A stretch of DNA of 34,978 bases. Source: Gemmata massiliana (GTDB lineage Bacteria > Planctomycetota > Planctomycetia > Gemmatales > Gemmataceae). The first letter of the stretch is position 1, and every line of letters begins with the position of its first letter. Location: the NCBI GenBank assembly GCA_000531095.1, contig HG799472.1, positions 184,694 to 219,671 of the forward strand, in the 5' to 3' direction. Shown here one piece after another: positions 1 to 8,755 of this stretch. The notes under the pieces were generated by a model, which had not been told where the DNA came from, did no database searches, and saw only the letters and a list, made by a program, of their open reading frames with translations. Both the position numbers and the translations under genes were made by a program.

Positions 1-89
1 GTGAACGCATCGGCCGACTTACGGCCTCGCTCCAACGCCCGCCGCTCGGCGGCCGTGAGCGTGCGGACGAATTTACGGGGCTTGTTCAT
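1..89 (-). CDS. IS630-like transposase, N-terminal fragment (runs off window)
   Basis: The start codon is the CAT at 87-89 and the frame stays open to the left edge, giving 29 residues that begin MNKPRKFVRTLTAAERRALE. This is the opening of the helix-turn-helix region typical of IS630-family and related winged-helix transposases (a basic start, then a 'LT..ER..LE' helix and an 'R.SADAF' stretch). Only the DNA-binding N-terminus is visible; the catalytic DDE domain would lie outside the window. The element therefore extends leftwards, and its terminal repeat should lie in the 90-200 stretch, although I could not identify one. Family assignment is from motif memory on a short fragment, so it is moderate. 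Confidence 0.6.
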   Translation of the reverse strand, partial: MNKPRKFVRTLTAAERRALERGRKSADAF

Positions 90-344
90 CCCGACAACAT
101 ACGACCCCGACCGGATTCGCAAACGGTCAGCAATTAGGCTGCACTAACCACCGAGAACGTACCTTTTTGTGGTGGGTGCCGAATTCAAGAAACAGATGAG
201 GTGATAGGATCGGATATCCGGCATTATGTGGAACTGGGTGCGTCTGTGCGCATCAAACATGAGATTGTCACCTGGTTTGACCGATTCCTCATCTGCTGAT
301 ACCGTGCGGGAAAAGAACTACGATATTCGGACTAGCGGTCAGCA

Positions 345-1067
345 ATGGATAAGGCCCACATCCTCCGTGAAATTAAGCGAACCGCCGATGGGAATGGCGG
401 CGAACCACTTGGCTGGCGCCGCTTTCTCAGCGAAACAGGCATCAAACAAGGAGATTGGTTCGGGGTTTACTGGGCGCGGTGGAGCGACGCGCTTCGGGAA
501 GCGGGGTACACACCCAACCAACTCACCGAAGGATACGAACCGGAAGAGTTGCTCGAATTCTACGCAAAATTGGCAGTCGAGTTGGGTAGATTGCCGACTA
601 ACGCTGACATGCGATTTCAGGCAAAACGAGATTCCGTTTTTCCATCCGAGAAAACATTTCGCAAGAGATGGTCGAAAGTCGAACTCGTCTCGCAGTTGCT
701 CGAATATTGTCGTGATCGTGAACCGTACAAGATCGTAGCGAGATTGTGCGAAAATTACGCGCCTCGCAAACACCAAGAGGAACCGGTCGAACCAGTTGAG
801 AATGGAACAGTGATGGGGTACGTCTACCTCATCAAAATGGGGAAGTACCACAAGATCGGAATGACGAATTCTGTGGGGCGGCGGGAGTACGAACTCAACC
901 TGCAGCTCCCCGAACGCACCGAACTCGTTCACGTCATTCCCACCGACGATCCGGCTGGCATCGAAGAGTATTGGCACAAGCGGTTTGCTGCTAAGAACAC
1001 GAACGGTGAATGGTTCGCGCTCGGTAGCAGTGATATCGCGGCTTTTAAACGTCGAAAATTCATGTGA
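345..1067 (+). CDS. HEAR-repeat / GIY-YIG (MUG113/T5orf172-type) nuclease-like protein
   Basis: A 240-aa protein of two parts. Residues about 5-58 and 68-122 look like two divergent homing-endonuclease-associated repeats (small helical DNA-binding units; 'GWRRFLSETGI' and 'ALREAGYTPN' are typical). Residues 158-236 form a GIY-YIG-like domain of the MUG113/T5orf172 kind: GYVYLI at 158-163, KIGMT at 170-174, Arg179-Arg180, then EEYWHKRF at 207-214 and GEWF at 221-224, the usual conserved E and GEWF signature. It is probably a DNA endonuclease or DNA-binding accessory protein; the target is unknown. Its base composition is visibly lower in GC than the downstream genes, and it lies next to a transposase, which suggests acquisition. 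No strong ribosome binding site precedes the ATG, so the start is less certain than the frame. Confidence 0.72.
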   Translation: MDKAHILREIKRTADGNGGEPLGWRRFLSETGIKQGDWFGVYWARWSDALREAGYTPNQLTEGYEPEELLEFYAKLAVELGRLPTNADMRFQAKRDSVFPSEKTFRKRWSKVELVSQLLEYCRDREPYKIVARLCENYAPRKHQEEPVEPVENGTVMGYVYLIKMGKYHKIGMTNSVGRREYELNLQLPERTELVHVIPTDDPAGIEEYWHKRFAAKNTNGEWFALGSSDIAAFKRRKFM

Positions 1068-1139
1068 TGCACACTTGGCTGAAATATCCCCACTCGAAGA
1101 TTGGTGTGGTCAGTTCCTCGCTGACGTTACCGCCTCTGT

Positions 1140-1189
1140 AAGCGTGAGCCCTCGCCTATAGCAAGATGCCATCGGGAGGGCTTACGCTT
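1140..1189. terminator. Hairpin between convergent genes, likely bidirectional terminator
   Basis: Two 14-base arms (1140-1153 and 1176-1189) pair with one G-U wobble across a 22-base loop. They lie between the stop of the nuclease-like gene (1067) and the stop of the VWA gene (1200), which converge. There is no U-tract, so classical intrinsic termination is only inferred. Confidence 0.45.
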
Positions 1190-1199
1190 CACTCATTCG

Positions 1200-3815
1200 T
1201 TACTTGTCGCGCGAGAAGTATTCGGTCTTGGCGTACACGCTGAGGATCGTGTCGCCGACCTCGAAGAACGTGCCTTCCTTTTCGTCCTTCGAGAACGCGA
1301 GATCCGGATACTTACTGGCCAGCACGTCTGCCGATTGCGCCTTCGCTTCCACTTCGTCGGGGAGCAGGCCGGTCGCGCCCACGTAGAAGACGAGCGCGCT
1401 GAGCTTCTCCGCGAACAGCGCGTCGGACCGCGCATCGAGCTTCTTGCGGGCGTCGGCGAGCGCCTCCACGAACTCCTTGCGCCCGGGCTGCTTGCCCTTC
1501 GCGCGGTCCTTCACGATCGCGGCGAGCTTGTCCGCCCCCGCGCCTTCGAGGATCTTCACCACGGCCCCGTTCGGGCGCAGCCCGAGAAAATCATCGAAGA
1601 GCGCCTTCATGAAGTCGTCGACCTTCGTCACCTTCGTCTTCGCCGAGAGCGTCTTGTGCTTGTAGATCACGCTCCCATCAAGCACGTCCTCGAACGCCGG
1701 CTTCTCCATCGGCTTGCCGTCCGCGCCGACCACCTCGTACATGCGGTCCAGGAACTTGTTCGCGCTGTGCAGCTTCGAGAGGTTCAGGATGTGCTTGCTG
1801 CCGACGTCGATCTTGTAGCTCGTGCGGGTGTCCACGCTGCCGTCGGAGAGCGCGTCTTCGAGCTTCGCGTAGGGGTTCGTGGTCGGGAAATTGAGGAACA
1901 GGCTCTTCGAGAGGTAGTGCTTCTTCAGTTCCTCGACTTGCTCCAGCGTGAGGTCGGCCGCTTCTTCCTTGAGGTGTGCCCCGCACAGGCTGGAGAGCAC
2001 CTTGAGTTTGGCGAGGTCATCAAACACGCCGCCGAGTTCCACCGTTCCCTCGAACGGCGGCACGATCGGGAGCTGGTCGAGCCGCAGCGTGTATTCCTGG
2101 TCCTTGTCGTACTTCGTCGCAGGCGCCCCATCGAGTTCGAGCACGCCCTCGTTCATCAGCTTGTCGAACAGCGACTTGTCCGAAATCTTGACCTTGAGGA
2201 ACGGCACCGTCAGTTCGCCGTCGCCCACGAGCGTGTAGTTGTTGAACGTACTCAGGCTGTCGAGCTTGATCCCCGCGACCTCGGTGATCGGCGCGCCGCC
2301 CGCAGCGGGCACGAGCCGCACCTTGCGCGTGAGCATCATGTTCATCGTCGCGGTGTTCCGGTTCACATCGAACGACGAGATCGGCAGGTACGTGTCCTCG
2401 TTCACGAACTCGGTCTTGAGCGTCGGCTCGGTCACGGTACCGTCGTCGTTGCGCACGCCGGGAATGCGCTTTAGCCCGCGTCGGACGTACACCTCTTGCA
2501 GCGCCTGTCGGTTGATGACGAAGTTCCCGCGGTTCGCATCAAGCAGATTGATGAGCACCAGGAACGGGATCTTCTTGTTGACCGGCACCTGATCGAGCAC
2601 TGTGTGGGCGCTCAGTTGGCCCGGGTCGGAGAGCATGAGCGCGTCGATGTCCTGGGCCATCGCCGCGACTTGATTGTTCGTGAGCGCCCGGGCGTGCGCG
2701 CCGACGAGCGTGGCGTCGAACGTGCTGCCGAGCGCGTACTTCGCGGTGTTCAGGTTCCCTTCGGCCAAGTTCCCCTTCGCGAACGCGAACACGGCCTCGC
2801 TCGTCTGCTCCACGGGCACGTCGAGTTTGTCGTACTCGGCCTTCGTGAGCTTCTTGTACTTGTAAACAATCGCGTCGTCTTCGGACTTCAGCCCGCGGAT
2901 CGAGAGCGTGCCCGCGGAGCCGTTCGCGCGCCCCGCGCCGCGCGAGATGAACACCTGATAATCGTACTCGCCGAGCGGCACCTCAATGGGTGGCGTCACG
3001 GAACTGCCGAGCGTTTTGGTGGAGTTGTAGAGCGACGAGTACACCGCACCGATGTCGCCCGCTTTGATGCACGATCCACTCCCTGCGTTCGCCACGCGCG
3101 AGAGCAGCCGGAAGTCGGCGTAGTTGCCGTAGGCGAGCGTGTTCACGAACACGTCCTTGCCGCTCATGTCGTCGCACAGTTTGATGAGCGCGGTCGCTTC
3201 GGAGTTGGACGAGGGGTCGTTCGCGTAACCGTCGGTGTGGAGCGTGATCGCGGTCAGCTCGCCGTCTTTCACCTTCTCCGAGGCCATCTTCAGCCCTTGC
3301 GAAATGCAAGTGGCGCACGAGGTGCGGATCGACTTGATGTCCTTCTGGTACTTCGAGTCCTTCTTCATGATCTCGCGGATCGGCACGCGCTCGAAGTGGC
3401 ACGTCACGTCGCCCGCGCTGGAGTACGAGATGAGCGTGACGAGCAGGTTGTACTGGGCGTACTCGTCGAGCGTCAGGATCTTCAGCAGCGTTTCTTTCGT
3501 CGCGGCGAGATCGGAGTACATCGACCCGGACCGGTCCACGACGATGACGCTGTGCGCCACCGATTTCGCGCTCCCGGCGGATTCGTCGCGTTCGAGTTCG
3601 ACCGGCTCCACGAGGTAGTAGCCGCGCGGCTGGCCGAGCAGGTTGAACAGCGTGAACTTGCTCCGCGTGTTGATGCGCGCGAGCGCTGCGGCCTGGGCCA
3701 GCGCCGGGGCGCCGGGAGTCACTTTCGCTTTGGGCGTCTTCGGCTTGGCGGCCGGCTTTTTGGGGGCAGCGGTCTTTGTGGGAGCGGCAGATTTGCCGGC
3801 CGGGGTTTTGGCCAT
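1200..3815 (-). CDS. von Willebrand factor A (VWA) domain protein
   Basis: An 871-aa protein. Residues 1-40 are a Lys/Ala/Pro-rich low-complexity tail with no signal peptide or membrane segment, so it is probably cytoplasmic. The VWA domain spans roughly residues 86-270: the MIDAS metal site is DRSGSM at 94-99 (Asp94, Ser96, Ser98), with a further acidic position in HTDGYAND (Asp195). The remaining 600 residues match no domain I recognise; they are moderately charged and contain several beta-rich stretches. VWA proteins bind partner proteins through a divalent metal and often work beside AAA ATPases, but none is adjacent here. It is divergent from ileS across a 330-base gap. VWA domain sure, cellular role unknown. 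Confidence 0.85.
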   Translation of the reverse strand: MAKTPAGKSAAPTKTAAPKKPAAKPKTPKAKVTPGAPALAQAAALARINTRSKFTLFNLLGQPRGYYLVEPVELERDESAGSAKSVAHSVIVVDRSGSMYSDLAATKETLLKILTLDEYAQYNLLVTLISYSSAGDVTCHFERVPIREIMKKDSKYQKDIKSIRTSCATCISQGLKMASEKVKDGELTAITLHTDGYANDPSSNSEATALIKLCDDMSGKDVFVNTLAYGNYADFRLLSRVANAGSGSCIKAGDIGAVYSSLYNSTKTLGSSVTPPIEVPLGEYDYQVFISRGAGRANGSAGTLSIRGLKSEDDAIVYKYKKLTKAEYDKLDVPVEQTSEAVFAFAKGNLAEGNLNTAKYALGSTFDATLVGAHARALTNNQVAAMAQDIDALMLSDPGQLSAHTVLDQVPVNKKIPFLVLINLLDANRGNFVINRQALQEVYVRRGLKRIPGVRNDDGTVTEPTLKTEFVNEDTYLPISSFDVNRNTATMNMMLTRKVRLVPAAGGAPITEVAGIKLDSLSTFNNYTLVGDGELTVPFLKVKISDKSLFDKLMNEGVLELDGAPATKYDKDQEYTLRLDQLPIVPPFEGTVELGGVFDDLAKLKVLSSLCGAHLKEEAADLTLEQVEELKKHYLSKSLFLNFPTTNPYAKLEDALSDGSVDTRTSYKIDVGSKHILNLSKLHSANKFLDRMYEVVGADGKPMEKPAFEDVLDGSVIYKHKTLSAKTKVTKVDDFMKALFDDFLGLRPNGAVVKILEGAGADKLAAIVKDRAKGKQPGRKEFVEALADARKKLDARSDALFAEKLSALVFYVGATGLLPDEVEAKAQSADVLASKYPDLAFSKDEKEGTFFEVGDTILSVYAKTEYFSRDK

Positions 3816-4145
3816 TGGTTTCTCAGCAGAATCGAGGGTGATGGGGCTGACGCCGCCAATTTAGCTTGTCAGGAGCCGAATCGGGAGCGCTTATTTGTGA
3901 AGTTGGGGTGGAGTGTACCGAGCGTGAGGGCTGGTATACAGGTGGGTAGTGTCGCTTTGCTTTTCGTGTCGCGGCAAGTGTGGAAGTGCCTTTACCTGCG
4001 GTGACCCTCAAAGCGCGGACCCGCGGATGGCCTTTGTTCGCTGCCGTGCTGGGGTTGCGGCATCCGGCGCCCGCGAACCCGGCTGTCCGGTGCGGGGTCA
4101 ACTGGTAGAGTAAGCCTTGCGACTACAGCAAAAGGGGCGTTCGTC
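3816..4145. other. Divergent intergenic region between the VWA gene and ileS
   Basis: These 330 bases hold the upstream regions of two divergent genes. An AAAAGGGG tract 8-15 bases before the ileS ATG is the probable ribosome binding site. I found no convincing -35/-10 pair, T-box specifier hairpin or other leader structure. Confidence 0.4.
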
Positions 4146-7100
4146 ATGCCGTTCGAGAAGGTCGAGTCCGCGGTCGATTTCCCATCCCTGGAACGCATGA
4201 TCCTGCAATTCTGGGACGACAAGAAGATCTTCGACAAGCGGAAGGCGCTCAACGCGGGCAAGTCCAAGTGGAGCTTCCTCGACGGGCCGATTACGGCGAA
4301 CAACCCGATGGGCGTTCACCACGCCTGGGGGCGAACTTACAAGGACTTGTACAACCGCTACTTCGCGATGGCCGGGCACGAGCTCCGGTACCAGAACGGG
4401 TTCGACTGCCAGGGGCTGTGGGTCGAGGTCGAGGTCGAAAAATCGCTCGGGCTGAAGAGCAAGCGCGACATCGAGAACCTCGTGCCCGGCAACCCGGAAG
4501 CGAGCATCGACAAGTTCGTGCAGGCGTGCAAGGACCGGGTGAACGAGTTCGCCCGCGTGCAAACGAACCAGAGCATCCGCCTCGGGTACTGGATGGACTG
4601 GGACCGCACCGACGCGGACTGGGCCAAGACCCCGGACGAGCGCAAGTCGTACTTCACGATGAGCGAGGAGAACAACTACACGATCTGGTCGTTCCTCAAG
4701 AAGTGCTTCTGCAAGGGGCTGATCGGCCGCGGGTACGACGTGATGCCGTGGTGCGGGCGCTGCGGCGTCGGGATCTCCGAGCAGGAGATGAAGGAGGGGT
4801 ACAAGCTCGTCGAGCACCGCGCCTGCTTCGTGAAGTTCCCGCTGAAGGGGCGCGAGAAAGAAAACCTCCTCGTGTGGACCACCACGCCGTGGACGCTCAC
4901 GAGCAACGTGGGGGCGGCGATCAACCCCGAACTCACGTACCTCAAAGTGAAAGTGAAGGGCGAGGTCTATTACGTTGCGAAGGGTGCGTTCAAGCTGAAC
5001 CGGATGGAGGGGAGCGGCGGCGAGGGCGGGGACGACGAGGAAGAAGGCGGTTCCAAAAAGACGCGCCCGTGGTTGAAGGAGGTGCCGAACCTCGTCACCA
5101 TCGAACAGCATTTCAAGGTGAAGGCCGGTAAGGGCGACAGCTACGAGATCGTTGGCGAAGTGAAGGGGAACGACCTGCTCGGTTGGGAGTACGTCGGCCC
5201 GTTCGACGACCTCCCCGCGCAGAACCACGAGTACGGGTACCCGGAAGAAGTCGCCAAGATCACGAAGCAAAGCGGTAAGTGGCCGCAAGTGACTGCGGCA
5301 CACGCGCACCGTGTCGTCTCCGGTGGCAAGGACGTGACCGAAACCGAGGGGACCGGGATCGTCCACACCGCGCCGGGGTGCGGTGCGATCGACTACCAGT
5401 GGGGCAAGGAAAACGGCCTCCCGCCGGTCGCGCCGATCGGTGACGACGGCGTGTTCGTGCCGGGCTTCGGCGCTCTCACGGGCAAGAACGCGGTCGACCC
5501 GACCACGGCAGAAGCGGTTTTCGAGTTACTCAAGGCGAACGATCGCTTGTTCGCGACGGAGCGTTACGTCCACCGCTACCCGCACTGCTGGCGGTGCAAG
5601 ACGGAGTTGCTCTACCGGCTCGTTGATGAGTGGTTCATCAACATGGGGCCGAAGGGCGAGCGTGTCAACGACGAGTGGACCTACCCGCGCGACGACAAAG
5701 GCTCGTTCCGAGGAGACATTGCCGAAGTCGTGCGCCAGGTCACGTTCCTGCCCGAATCCATCGGCGGGCAGAAGCGCGAACTCGACTGGCTCGGGAACAT
5801 GGGCGACTGGATGATCTCCAAGAAGCGCTACTGGGGGCTCGCGCTCCCGATCTGGGTGGACGAGAACGACCCGACACAGTTCGAGGTGATCGGCAGTTAC
5901 CAGGAACTGAAGGAGCGTGCCGTCGAGGGCTGGGCGGAGTTCGAGGGGCACACGCCGCACCGCCCGTGGATCGACCGCGTGAAGATCCGGAATGCCAAGA
6001 CCGGCAACCTGATGTCGCGCGTGCCGGACGTGGGGAACCCGTGGTTGGACGCGGGCATCGTGGGTTTCTCCACGCTGAAGTACAACACCGACCGCGCGTA
6101 CTGGTCGCAGTGGTACCCCGCGGACTTCATCACGGAGAGCTTCCCGGGCCAGTTCCGGAACTGGTTCTACGCGCTGCTGGCGCTGTCCACGATGATGAGC
6201 GACGGCAAGCCGCCGTTCAAAACGCTGCTCGGGCACGGCTTGGTGAAAGACCAGTACGGCAACGCAATGAGCAAGAGTAGCGGCAACTCCATCGAGTTTG
6301 TCGCAGCGGCTGATGAAGGAGGGGCAATCACAGATCCCAAGGGTAAGACGTTATCCTTTAACGCGATCGGCGCGGACGTGATGCGCTGGCTGTACGCCCG
6401 GCAGAATCCGGCCGCGAACCTTAACTTCGGCCCGGAGCCGGCGAACGACGTGCGCTCGCGCGTGTTCTTCAAGTTGTGGAACACCTACGCGATGTTCTGC
6501 AACTACGCGATCGGTGACGGCTTCGACCCGGCCGCGCCGCACGTGCCGGTCGCGGAGCGCCAGGACATTGATCGCTGGCTGCTCTCGAACCTTCAGTTGC
6601 TCGTCAAAGACGCGCGGTCCGCGTACTCCGCGTATGACGTGATGGCGTTCGCGCTGAAGGCCGAGGAGTTCATTGAGGGCGATCTCTCGAACTGGTACGT
6701 CCGGCGCAATAAGGACCGGCTGCACAGTAAGAACGCCGACCTCGATACCGCCGGGCTCAAGGACAAGAGCGCCGCGTACCAAACGCTCTACGCGACACTC
6801 ACGACGCTGTGCAAGCTGATGGCGCCGTGCGTGCCGTTCATCACAGAGGTGATGTGGAAGAATCTGCGCCTGCCCACCGATCCGGAGAGCGTCCATCTGA
6901 GCGACTTCCCGGTTGCGGAAGACGTACTCGTCGACGCGGCGCTCTCGGAAGACATGCGAGCCGTTCAGCGGGTGATCTCGCTCGGTCTGGCCGCGCGCCA
7001 ACAGGCGAAACTCAACGTGCGCCAACCGCTCGCGGAACTGGTGGTATCGCCGTCGCCGGTGAAGGACAAAACCGGCGCTCTGTTGGGCGACGCGGACAAG

Positions 7101-7718
7101 CGGGCCGTCGAGCGCTTCCGGGATCTGATCCTCGACGAACTGAACGTGAAGTCTGTTCGCCTGCACGATCCGGCTACTGGGGCGCTGCTCACGGCGAGCG
7201 TGCAGCTCAACAAGAAAGTGGCCGGGAGCAAGTTCGGTTCCAAGCTCAAGGAGGCCGAAGAGACGCTCGCGAAGCAAGACCAGACGGAATTCGCCTCGCG
7301 TCTCGATCGCGGGCCGGTGGAACTGGTCGGTGTGTCGCTGGACAAGACCGATTTCAACATCGCGTTCGCGGCGAGTGCGGGGTGGGCCGGCGTTGCGGAC
7401 CGCGGCACGCAGGTCGCGATCAGCACTACGATCACCGAAGCGCTGAAGCTCGAAGGGCTGGCGCGCGACGTGGTGCGCCAGGTTCAGAGCGCCCGCAAGG
7501 ACGCGAAACTCGACCTGCTCGACAAGATCGCGCTTCACCTGTCGGCGGACGCTCCAGATCTCGCGAAAGCGCTGACCGAACACCGGCAAACCATCACGAC
7601 CGCGGTACAGGCCACGCAGTGGAGCGACGTCCCGCTCAGCGGCGCGGACGTTCATACGGCGACCGTGAAGATCGACGGCCAACCGCTCGTGATCGCGTTG
7701 CGCGTCGTCAGGGCGTAA
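4146..7718 (+). CDS. ileS: Isoleucyl-tRNA synthetase, IleRS2 (eukaryote-like) type with swapped HIGH motif
   Basis: The 1190-aa class I synthetase charges tRNA-Ile with isoleucine in the cytoplasm. The Rossmann domain opens with WSFLDGPITANNP; the signature HIGH tetrad reads GVHH at residues 56-59, followed by AWGRTYKDLYNRY. The KMSKS loop reads AMSKS at 707-711, so the second Lys is kept and the first is Ala. The order of segments, the ARTxKD-like stretch after the first motif and the EVEVEKSLGLKSKRDIE region are those of the long eukaryote-like IleRS2 group, which is intrinsically mupirocin tolerant. Cys pairs PWCGRCG and HCWRCK are present. An acidic Gly/Glu/Asp insertion lies near residues 288-302, within the CP1 editing region. 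The anticodon-binding and C-terminal domains are complete. No second ileS is visible in the window. Confidence 0.97.
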   Translation: MPFEKVESAVDFPSLERMILQFWDDKKIFDKRKALNAGKSKWSFLDGPITANNPMGVHHAWGRTYKDLYNRYFAMAGHELRYQNGFDCQGLWVEVEVEKSLGLKSKRDIENLVPGNPEASIDKFVQACKDRVNEFARVQTNQSIRLGYWMDWDRTDADWAKTPDERKSYFTMSEENNYTIWSFLKKCFCKGLIGRGYDVMPWCGRCGVGISEQEMKEGYKLVEHRACFVKFPLKGREKENLLVWTTTPWTLTSNVGAAINPELTYLKVKVKGEVYYVAKGAFKLNRMEGSGGEGGDDEEEGGSKKTRPWLKEVPNLVTIEQHFKVKAGKGDSYEIVGEVKGNDLLGWEYVGPFDDLPAQNHEYGYPEEVAKITKQSGKWPQVTAAHAHRVVSGGKDVTETEGTGIVHTAPGCGAIDYQWGKENGLPPVAPIGDDGVFVPGFGALTGKNAVDPTTAEAVFELLKANDRLFATERYVHRYPHCWRCKTELLYRLVDEWFINMGPKGERVNDEWTYPRDDKGSFRGDIAEVVRQVTFLPESIGGQKRELDWLGNMGDWMISKKRYWGLALPIWVDENDPTQFEVIGSYQELKERAVEGWAEFEGHTPHRPWIDRVKIRNAKTGNLMSRVPDVGNPWLDAGIVGFSTLKYNTDRAYWSQWYPADFITESFPGQFRNWFYALLALSTMMSDGKPPFKTLLGHGLVKDQYGNAMSKSSGNSIEFVAAADEGGAITDPKGKTLSFNAIGADVMRWLYARQNPAANLNFGPEPANDVRSRVFFKLWNTYAMFCNYAIGDGFDPAAPHVPVAERQDIDRWLLSNLQLLVKDARSAYSAYDVMAFALKAEEFIEGDLSNWYVRRNKDRLHSKNADLDTAGLKDKSAAYQTLYATLTTLCKLMAPCVPFITEVMWKNLRLPTDPESVHLSDFPVAEDVLVDAALSEDMRAVQRVISLGLAARQQAKLNVRQPLAELVVSPSPVKDKTGALLGDADKRAVERFRDLILDELNVKSVRLHDPATGALLTASVQLNKKVAGSKFGSKLKEAEETLAKQDQTEFASRLDRGPVELVGVSLDKTDFNIAFAASAGWAGVADRGTQVAISTTITEALKLEGLARDVVRQVQSARKDAKLDLLDKIALHLSADAPDLAKALTEHRQTITTAVQATQWSDVPLSGADVHTATVKIDGQPLVIALRVVRA

Positions 7719-7724
7719 CACACC

Positions 7725-7808
7725 GTCGAAAGTCGTAAGTCGCAAAGTCGAAGACTTCCCAAAAGGGTGTCTTCGACTTTATGACCTTCGACCTTTCGAC
7801 TTTCGACT
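7725..7808. terminator. Nested hairpin after ileS, likely terminator
   Basis: The inner arms 7744-7755 (aaagtcgaagac) and 7769-7780 are a perfect 12-base inverted repeat around a 13-base loop. Outer GTCGAAAGTCG-type arms extend the structure on both sides. It sits between the convergent stops of ileS (7718) and the TIGR03000 gene (7816). The 'gtcgaaagtcg' words recur near 18080-18290, so this is also a repeat type. Confidence 0.55.
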
Positions 7809-7815
7809 GGCGCAA

Positions 7816-8459
7816 CTACTTCGCAGAAGCCGTGGAGATTCCCGTCGGGGTGAGCGTCACCGTTGCGGTTTCGCCCGCGCGCACCACGACCGATTCGGTC
7901 ACGCGCTCGGTGCGGCCGTCGCGCACCACTTCCGCCGTCAGTTCGTAGCGGTAGTTCTGGCCCGGTTGCAGGGCCGGCGTGCGGAACGTGCGCACCGTGC
8001 CGGTGCCAGTGGCGGCCGTGCCGTTAAACAGCAGCGTCGCGTCAGCCGGAAGCGTCACCGAAACGCGCCCCTCGGCCTTTTCGGGCTTCTTGTCTTCTTT
8101 CGGTACAACCTTCTCGTCCTTCGGGTCGGTTCGCTGCTGGCCGGGGCGCCCGTGGCCGATTGCGCACCCGCGTTGGGCCAGTAGTAGTGCCCGGCTGGTC
8201 CGCAGTAGGCGTAGCTCGCGTACCCGCCGCCCGATGCCCAGTTCGAGTACGGCCCCTGGCTGTAGTTGTAATAGGCGTACCACGGGAGGTACCACGCATG
8301 CTTGTACGTGTTCGTGTACCACCCCGGCGGCGTGACGCACGGCCAGGTGACCGAGGTCGGGTGCGCCCCACCCAGGTGCCTTTGCTGCGCGCTCGCGCTG
8401 CCCGCCGACCACATGACCGCGCCGGCCGCGAGCGCGGCCAGCAGCAACAGCCGTTGCAT
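7816..8459 (-). pseudogene. TIGR03000-type planctomycete secreted protein, split by a one-base frameshift
   Basis: The start at 8459 has a GGAG seven to eight bases upstream and encodes a signal peptide, MQRLLLLAALAAGAVMWSAG then SASA-QQ, followed by a Tyr/Trp/Gly-rich segment. That frame would stop at 8055. The characteristic TIGR03000 domain (RVSVTLPADATLLFNG ... FRTPALQPGQNYRYELTAEV) lies in the neighbouring frame and ends at 7816. The two frames meet near 8135-8160, where the predicted junction is NAGAQSATGAPAS followed by QQRTDPKDEKVVPKEDKK. Joining them needs a -1 step, equivalent to one missing base, possibly in the C run at about 8141-8144. The intact family is exported and of unknown function. 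Whether this is a true pseudogene, a sequencing indel or recoding cannot be told from the window. Confidence 0.7.
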
Positions 8460-8755
8460 GAGACGTCTCCGGTGTCAGTCCGTGTTGGAATCCTGCCCCA
8501 CCAATCGGATTCTGCGCCACAGGCGCCCGCATTCAACCCACACTCTCCACAGTTCCCAGACTCTCGGGTGCCGGACATAGGGGTTAACACTCTGGCGCCG
8601 ATTGCGGTTAGCTCCGGGAGCGATAAAACACGGGAAGAAGTTCCAGGTTCAGCCCGTTTCGTGTGCCGAGGGAAGCCGCGCCGAATATGCGACGCGGTGT
8701 CTCGATGAGGGGCGTGAAACGGTTGGAACCAGGGAACCGGAACCTCGGAGCAGAC
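8460..8755. other. Divergent intergenic region upstream of the TIGR03000 gene and mqnE
   Basis: These 296 bases separate two divergent starts. The mqnE side ends in a GGAG at 8747-8750, five bases before the ATG at 8756. I see no hairpin or clear promoter elsewhere in it. Confidence 0.35.

Noticed and set aside
2496..4004. 502-aa open frame opposite the VWA gene
   Set aside because: It is antisense to a gene with clear VWA motifs; its Arg/Val/Leu/Glu/His-rich composition is the usual mirror of high-GC third positions.
4098..5366. 422-aa minus-strand frame opposite ileS
   Set aside because: Full overlap with a certain ileS; the protein is Leu/Val/Arg/His-rich with no domain.
6351..7745. 464-aa minus-strand frame opposite the ileS 3' part
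   Set aside because: Same reason; no ribosome binding site or motif.
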